Made by a program: the position numbers and the translations under genes
DNA from: Pseudomonadota bacterium
Lineage (GTDB): Bacteria; Myxococcota; Myxococcia; Myxococcales; Anaeromyxobacteraceae
Assembly (NCBI GenBank): GCA_023419875.1
Contig: JAEZXM010000273.1
Coordinates: 1-10,409 of the forward strand
Direction: 5' to 3'
DNA: 10,409 nt
The notes under the pieces: model-generated
What the model saw: the letters and a program-made list of their open reading frames with translations, nothing else
The model's database searches: none
Told to the model about the DNA's origin: nothing
Shown: positions 7,450 to 10,409 of the stretch, piece after piece
How positions within the stretch are numbered: the first letter of the stretch is position 1
Layout of the letters: every line of letters begins with the position of its first letter

Positions 7450-8247
7450 ATGCGCTCGATGGGGCGGCTCGGGACCCTCGGCGAGCTCGCGACCCGGGAC
7501 ACCCCGGCCGCGCGCCTCGACGCGCGGGTGAAGGTGCTCGCGACGCTCGCCTACGTGGCGGTGGTGGCGAGCTTCGGCCGGCACGAGCTCCTCCGCCTCG
7601 CCCCGCTCGCCACCTTCCCGATCGCGCTCGCCGCGCTCGGCGACGTGCCCCTGCGCGCCCTGGTCCGGCCGCTCCTCCTCGCCTCGCCCTTCGCGCTCGG
7701 CGTCGCCGCCTTCGAGCCGTTCCTCGATCGAACTCCGGTCCCCCTCGGCGGCGTCGCCGTCTCCGCCGGCGTGCTCGCGTTCGCCACCATCCTCGCGAAG
7801 TTCGTGCTCTCGCTCTCGGCCGCGCTCCTGCTCGTTGCCACCACCGGCTTCGACCAGGTGTGCGTGGCGCTGCGCCACCTGGGGGCGCCGCGGGCCCTCG
7901 TGGCCCAGCTCCTCCTCACGCACCGGTACCTCTTCGTCCTCTCCGCCGAGACGTCGCGTTCGCTGCGGGCCCACGCGCTCCGCGCGCCGGGCCGTTCCCG
8001 CCCCACCCTCCGCGTCGCGGGGACGATGCTCGGCGCGCTCCTCGTCCGTGCCATGGCCCGCGCCGAGCGCGTCCACACCGCGATGCGGTGCCGCGGCTTC
8101 GGCGGCGATCTCCCGCTCGTCCGCCGCGCGAGGCCCGGACGCGCGGACGCCATCTTCGCCGCGGCCACGGCGGCGCTGCTCGTCGTGGCGCGGGTCCAAG
8201 ACGTCCCGGCGCTCTTCGGCGCCGTCCTCCCGGGAGGTCCAGGGTGA
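7450..8247 (+). CDS. cbiQ: CbiQ/NikQ-type ECF transporter T component (membrane coupling protein)
   Basis: 265 aa integral membrane protein. In group I energy-coupling-factor transporters this subunit joins the ATPase to the substrate-binding membrane protein. Hydrophobic segments are visible at about 28-43, 48-64, 72-88, 101-132 and 233-249. The cytoplasmic coupling part holds THRYLFVLSAETSRSLRAH (157-175) and AERVHTAMRCRGFGG (205-219). The latter contains the A-x-x-x-RG-type signature with which T components dock on the ATPase; the first copy (LRAHALRAPG) is degenerate. The start ATG 7450 has GAGAGG 5 nt upstream, overlapping the nikR stop; a second ATG at 7459 is less well placed. It lies 9 bp after nikR and overlaps cbiO by 4 nt. 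Nickel is the probable substrate because of nikR; cobalt cannot be excluded from this subunit. Confidence 0.88.
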   Translation: MRSMGRLGTLGELATRDTPAARLDARVKVLATLAYVAVVASFGRHELLRLAPLATFPIALAALGDVPLRALVRPLLLASPFALGVAAFEPFLDRTPVPLGGVAVSAGVLAFATILAKFVLSLSAALLLVATTGFDQVCVALRHLGAPRALVAQLLLTHRYLFVLSAETSRSLRAHALRAPGRSRPTLRVAGTMLGALLVRAMARAERVHTAMRCRGFGGDLPLVRRARPGRADAIFAAATAALLVVARVQDVPALFGAVLPGGPG

Positions 8248-8996
8248 GCCATCACCTCGTGGCGGTCACCGACGTTCACTACGAGTACCCGGACGGAACC
8301 CCCGCCCTGCGCGGCGTGAGCTTCACCCTGCACCACGGCGAGTCGCTCGGGCTCGTGGGCGCGAACGGCGCCGGCAAGTCCACGCTGCTGCTGCTGCTCG
8401 CCGGCGTCCTCTTCCCGGACCGCGGCGCGGTGCGCGTCGGCGACTGGCCGGTCACGCCGGCGACGCTGCCCAGCGTCCGTCGCTCGCTGGGGATGGTGTT
8501 CCAGGATCCGGACGACCAGCTCTTCATGCCGACCGTCGAGGACGACGTCGCCTTCGGCCCGCTGCACCTCGGGCTCCCGCCGGACGAGGTGCGGGCCCGC
8601 ACCTCGGCCGCGCTCGCGCGCGTGAACGCGGCGCACCTCGGCCCGCGGCCGCCGCACCGGCTCTCGGGGGGCGAGAAGCGGGCGGTGTCGATCGCCACCG
8701 TGCTCGCGATGAGCCCGGCCGTGCTGGTGATGGACGAGCCCAGCGCCGGCCTCGACCCCGCCTCGCGCCGCGCCGTCGTCGATCAGCTCCGGGAGTTCGA
8801 GCACACCAAGATCGTGGCGAGCCACGACCTCGACCTCGTGTACGACGTCTGCCGCCGGACGGTCGTGCTCGTGGGCGGGACCGTCGCCGCCGACGGCCCC
8901 ACCGCGGAGGTGCTGGCGCGCCGGGACGTGCTCGCGTCGGCGCGCCTCGAGCCGCCGCTCCGGCTGCAGGGTTGCCCCCGGTGCGGAGCGGGGTGA
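8244..8996 (+). CDS. cbiO: CbiO/NikO-type ECF transporter ATPase
   Basis: 250 aa from GTG 8244, which overlaps the cbiQ stop (GTGA) and has GGGAGG about 8 nt upstream. It is the cytoplasmic ABC ATPase that powers metal uptake, probably as a homodimer because only one ATPase gene is present. Landmarks: Walker A GANGAGKST (39-47), Q-loop Q87 in FQDPDDQLF, ABC signature LSGGE (140-144), Walker B VLVMDE with D164 and catalytic E165, D-loop SAGLD, and H-loop H194 in VASHDLD. The FQDPDDQLF and DDVAFGP stretches are typical of ECF ATPases. An odd feature is the C-terminus, which ends in LQGCPRCGAG with a C244-x2-C247 pair that could bind a metal. With the T component it forms the ECF module; no substrate-binding subunit gene is beside it. 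Confidence 0.92.
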   Translation: MSHHLVAVTDVHYEYPDGTPALRGVSFTLHHGESLGLVGANGAGKSTLLLLLAGVLFPDRGAVRVGDWPVTPATLPSVRRSLGMVFQDPDDQLFMPTVEDDVAFGPLHLGLPPDEVRARTSAALARVNAAHLGPRPPHRLSGGEKRAVSIATVLAMSPAVLVMDEPSAGLDPASRRAVVDQLREFEHTKIVASHDLDLVYDVCRRTVVLVGGTVAADGPTAEVLARRDVLASARLEPPLRLQGCPRCGAG

Positions 8997-9006
8997 GGCG
9001 GGCCTC
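8995..9006. repeat. Short inverted repeat in the convergent gap between cbiO and the lipoprotein gene
   Basis: GAGGC (8995-8999) and GCCTC (9002-9006) flank GG; as an RNA hairpin it would be 4 bp with a CGGG loop. It fills most of the 12-bp gap between two stop codons that face each other. It could contribute to a bidirectional transcript end, but the stem is short and no T-run follows on either strand. Confidence 0.25.
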
Positions 9007-9008
9007 GT

Positions 9009-9449
9009 CTACTCGACCTTCACCTTCGAGAAGAACTCGGGCCCGAGCGCCGGCGGCTCGGGGGTGCTGTAGCTCACGGCGGCGGTGTAGTCCCAGCCGT
9101 CCTTGTAGTAGAGCCAGGCCTCGACCTTCGTGGTGCGCCGCGTCTCGCGCCACCTCACCGGGAAGCCGTCGACGTTGATGATCTCGCCGTTCGGGATCTG
9201 ATCCGCGTACTCCCGCGCCTCCGCGAGGCTCTTCTCGGGCGTCGAGTCGCTGCCCTTGTCCACGCTCTCGAGCCGCCACTCGCTCCCGTCGGTGGTGGTG
9301 CACTTGACGACGTTGGTGTTCGCCACCTTCTGCGGCTTGCAGGGGAACTGGAGGGAGACGGGGCCTTCCTTGTACTCGGTCCAGGTCGGCTTGGAGCTGC
9401 AGCCGGCCAGTGCCACGGCGAACACGGCGAGGTACATGAGCTTGGACAT
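9009..9449 (-). CDS. Small lipoprotein of unknown function
   Basis: 146 aa on the minus strand. The signal peptide MSKLMYLAVFAVALAGC has a clear lipobox (L14-A-G-C17), so the mature protein starts at C17 and is lipid-anchored. The residue after the Cys is Ser, not Asp, which suggests outer-membrane rather than inner-membrane retention if the E. coli sorting rule holds. The mature part of about 130 aa is soluble and probably mostly beta: EGPVSLQFPCKPQ (28-40), VVKCTTTDGSEWRLESVD (47-64) and a C-terminal half with WLYYKDGWDYTAAVSYS (112-128). C37 and C50 could form a disulfide. ATG 9449 is chosen because the signal peptide begins there and GGAG lies 9 nt upstream; the frame continues upstream but looks non-coding. 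I do not recognise the family. It converges on cbiO and is 133 bp downstream of the next minus-strand gene, with its own promoter-like sequence, so no functional link to nickel is shown. Confidence 0.82.
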   Translation of the reverse strand: MSKLMYLAVFAVALAGCSSKPTWTEYKEGPVSLQFPCKPQKVANTNVVKCTTTDGSEWRLESVDKGSDSTPEKSLAEAREYADQIPNGEIINVDGFPVRWRETRRTTKVEAWLYYKDGWDYTAAVSYSTPEPPALGPEFFSKVKVE

Positions 9450-9474
9450 GCGCGGAGTCTCCGGCGGATGGAGT

Positions 9475-9489
9475 CGAATCGGGGATTCG
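9475..9489. promoter_or_regulatory. Perfect palindrome in the lipoprotein leader, candidate operator or 5' hairpin
   Basis: CGAATC-GGG-GATTCG: perfect 6-bp arms with a 3-nt centre. It is more AT-rich than its surroundings. It lies 26 nt upstream of the lipoprotein ATG and 6 nt downstream of the -10-like element, so it would overlap the predicted transcription start. That is a usual place for a repressor operator; as RNA it would be a hairpin at the very 5' end of the message. Confidence 0.45.
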
Positions 9490-9495
9490 GGCGGT

Positions 9496-9504
9496 AGCCT
9501 AGCA
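9496..9504 (-). promoter_or_regulatory. Extended -10-like element for the lipoprotein gene
   Basis: Read on the minus strand this is TGCTAGGCT: a TG one base before TAGGCT, which matches TATAAT at T, A and the final T. No good -35 hexamer is seen at 16-18 nt. The sequence resembles the TAGCCT proposed for nikR. It is located 47 nt before the start codon. Confidence 0.3.
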
Positions 9505-9543
9505 CCGTTCGGCGCGCACGGGGATGGCCGAGGGCGCCGCCTC

Positions 9544-9557
9544 GACGCTTCGGCGTC
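9544..9557. terminator. GC-rich hairpin after the stop of the Cys/His-rich gene
   Basis: GACGC (9544-9548) and GCGTC (9553-9557) flank TTCG on the + strand. A + strand transcript would form a C(UUCG)G tetraloop, which is very stable. On the minus strand, where the adjacent gene lies, the loop reads CGAA. It begins 25 nt past the stop codon at 9583, so it may mark the transcript end of that gene, but no T-run follows. The 9450-9582 gap otherwise holds only the lipoprotein promoter elements. Confidence 0.25.
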
Positions 9558-9582
9558 CCGCGTTCTCCCGACGCGAAAGCGC

Positions 9583-10409
9583 TCAGCGGGTCGCCGGTTT
9601 CGCCGCCGGCGGGAACCCGGCCTCGGAGCCGCCCAGCAGGGCGGGCAGCCGCTTCCAGGCGCCCGCCTCCGGCCCGGCCGGCTCCCATCGCGCGAACCAT
9701 GATCGCTTCCGCTGCGCCTCCTCGACCTCCCAGCCGAGGAGCGCGAGCCGCGCCGCGAGCGTCTCGCCCGCGATCCCCTGGCGCGCCACCGCGGAGAGCG
9801 CCGCGAGGTGCCGCAGGCAGACCCCGTGCGCCCGCTGGTACGTCTCGGCGAGTCCCCGGTCGCGAAGGGCCGCCTCGACGAGCGCTCCCGCGCGCGTGCC
9901 CGCGGCACGGCCGACGTCGCACGCGCGGCAGGCCCGGTTTCCGAGCAGGTGGGTGAGCGCCGCGCTCCGGTCGATGACTGCGCCGCCCGGACCGCGCGCG
10001 CCGTACATCGCGCTCACGTACCGGCCCAGCGCGCTGGACCACTCCGCCGCGAGCCCGGCCGCGACCCGGACGGCGGCGGCCGGATCGAGGACGTGGAGCA
10101 CGCCGAGATGAGCCGCGCAGAGCCGCAGCTCGAAGGGCTCGAGCTCGGGGCCGGTGGCGATCCAGCGGAGCGCCCCGTGCACCGCCTCGCGCTCCGCCAC
10201 GCAGCACGGACAGGCATCGAGGGCGAGGACCTCCGCGGCCCAGTCGCGGAGCGCGGGTCCCCTGGTCCGAATGTCCGGCAGCGCCGAGCCCCGGAGCAGC
10301 TCGGCCCGGGCGGCGGCGTCCTCGTCGCGGCCGCGCAGGCGCACGACGAGCGTCTCGCCCGCGTCGCCGAGCGCCTGGAGGCCCAGCTCCGCGAGGCGGA
10401 GCGCCGGGC
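9583..10409 (-). CDS. Cys/His-rich protein of unknown function (5' part outside the window)
   Basis: The frame is open from the right edge to a TGA at 9583-9585, giving about 275 residues with the N-terminus missing. A GTG at 10344 is a possible but unsupported internal start, since coding-like sequence (GLQALGDAGETLVV) continues upstream of it. Counting from that GTG, there are two similar units: C45-P-C-C48 with L-C76-x-x-H79 followed by a helix, then C139-R-A-C142 with V-C176-L-R-H179. Each unit is a CxxC pair followed about 27-33 residues later by a CxxH pair, separated by Ala/Leu-rich, probably helical sequence. This is the expected pattern for two zinc (or other metal) sites in a duplicated helical fold. 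The layout recalls DUF6062-type proteins as I remember them, but I cannot confirm that. The C-terminal 35 residues (RWEPAGPEAG onward) look disordered. No signal peptide or membrane segment is seen in the part present. Confidence 0.72.
   Translation of the reverse strand, partial: PALRLAELGLQALGDAGETLVVRLRGRDEDAAARAELLRGSALPDIRTRGPALRDWAAEVLALDACPCCVAEREAVHGALRWIATGPELEPFELRLCAAHLGVLHVLDPAAAVRVAAGLAAEWSSALGRYVSAMYGARGPGGAVIDRSAALTHLLGNRACRACDVGRAAGTRAGALVEAALRDRGLAETYQRAHGVCLRHLAALSAVARQGIAGETLAARLALLGWEVEEAQRKRSWFARWEPAGPEAGAWKRLPALLGGSEAGFPPAAKPATR

Noticed and set aside
6870..8996. A 708-residue frame ending with the CbiO sequence, suggesting a fusion
   Set aside because: Upstream of GTG 8244 the frame is a shadow of nikR and cbiQ; CbiO begins where it overlaps the cbiQ stop, with a ribosome site in front.
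9449..9908. N-terminal extension of the lipoprotein frame on the minus strand
   Set aside because: The extension is Arg/Ser/Gly-rich, crosses the promoter region and overlaps the neighbouring gene. The signal peptide and lipobox place the start at 9449.
9155..10344. Other long minus-strand frames overlapping the Cys/His-rich gene
   Set aside because: Only the frame ending at 9583 gives balanced composition with spaced CxxC and CxxH pairs; the others are Arg/Gly/Ala-rich shadows.

Overview
The window is very GC-rich with strong third-position G/C bias and dense, mostly co-oriented genes. Gene content and style suggest a high-GC Myxococcota (delta-proteobacterial) genome of the Anaeromyxobacter kind. 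This taxonomic placement is an inference; no rRNA or other marker is present. No mobile element, CRISPR array, tRNA or rRNA was seen. The genes run almost edge to edge and the longest gap is about 130 bp.

Region 1 (1-6910, + strand) is a heavy-metal efflux operon. It holds the Gly/Ala/Met-rich tail of an upstream protein (possibly the outer-membrane channel), a CusB-type periplasmic adaptor with two metal-binding modules at its N-terminus, a CusA/CzcA-family RND pump whose start overlaps the adaptor stop by 4 nt, and a P1B-3 (CPH, CopB-type) copper ATPase 37 bp downstream. Together these would move copper or silver from the cytoplasm (ATPase) and from the periplasm (RND tripartite pump) out of the cell. 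The pump keeps the periplasmic three-methionine site of CusA, but its transmembrane helix 4 signature is not that of a classical Cu/Ag pump, so substrate specificity is open.

Region 2 (7021-8996, + strand) is a nickel-uptake unit: nikR (nickel-responsive ribbon-helix-helix repressor with all four nickel ligands), cbiQ (T component) and cbiO (ATPase) of a group I ECF transporter. Spacing is 9 bp and then a 4-nt overlap. The substrate-binding component (CbiM/NikM, with NikN) is not in the window on either side. A 9-bp hairpin and a promoter-like sequence lie between the copper and nickel units.

Region 3 (9009-10409, - strand) is convergent with region 2. It holds a small lipoprotein of unknown function with an extended -10-like element and a perfect 6-bp-arm palindrome in its leader. 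Beyond it is the 3' part of a gene for an unrecognised Cys/His-rich protein, which carries two CxxC...CxxH units and runs off the right edge.

Nothing here is clearly a new system. The points most worth checking are the ECF module lacking its substrate-binding subunit, the mixed signature of the RND pump, the CxxC tail on the ECF ATPase, the palindrome at the lipoprotein promoter, and the repeated Cys/His protein.
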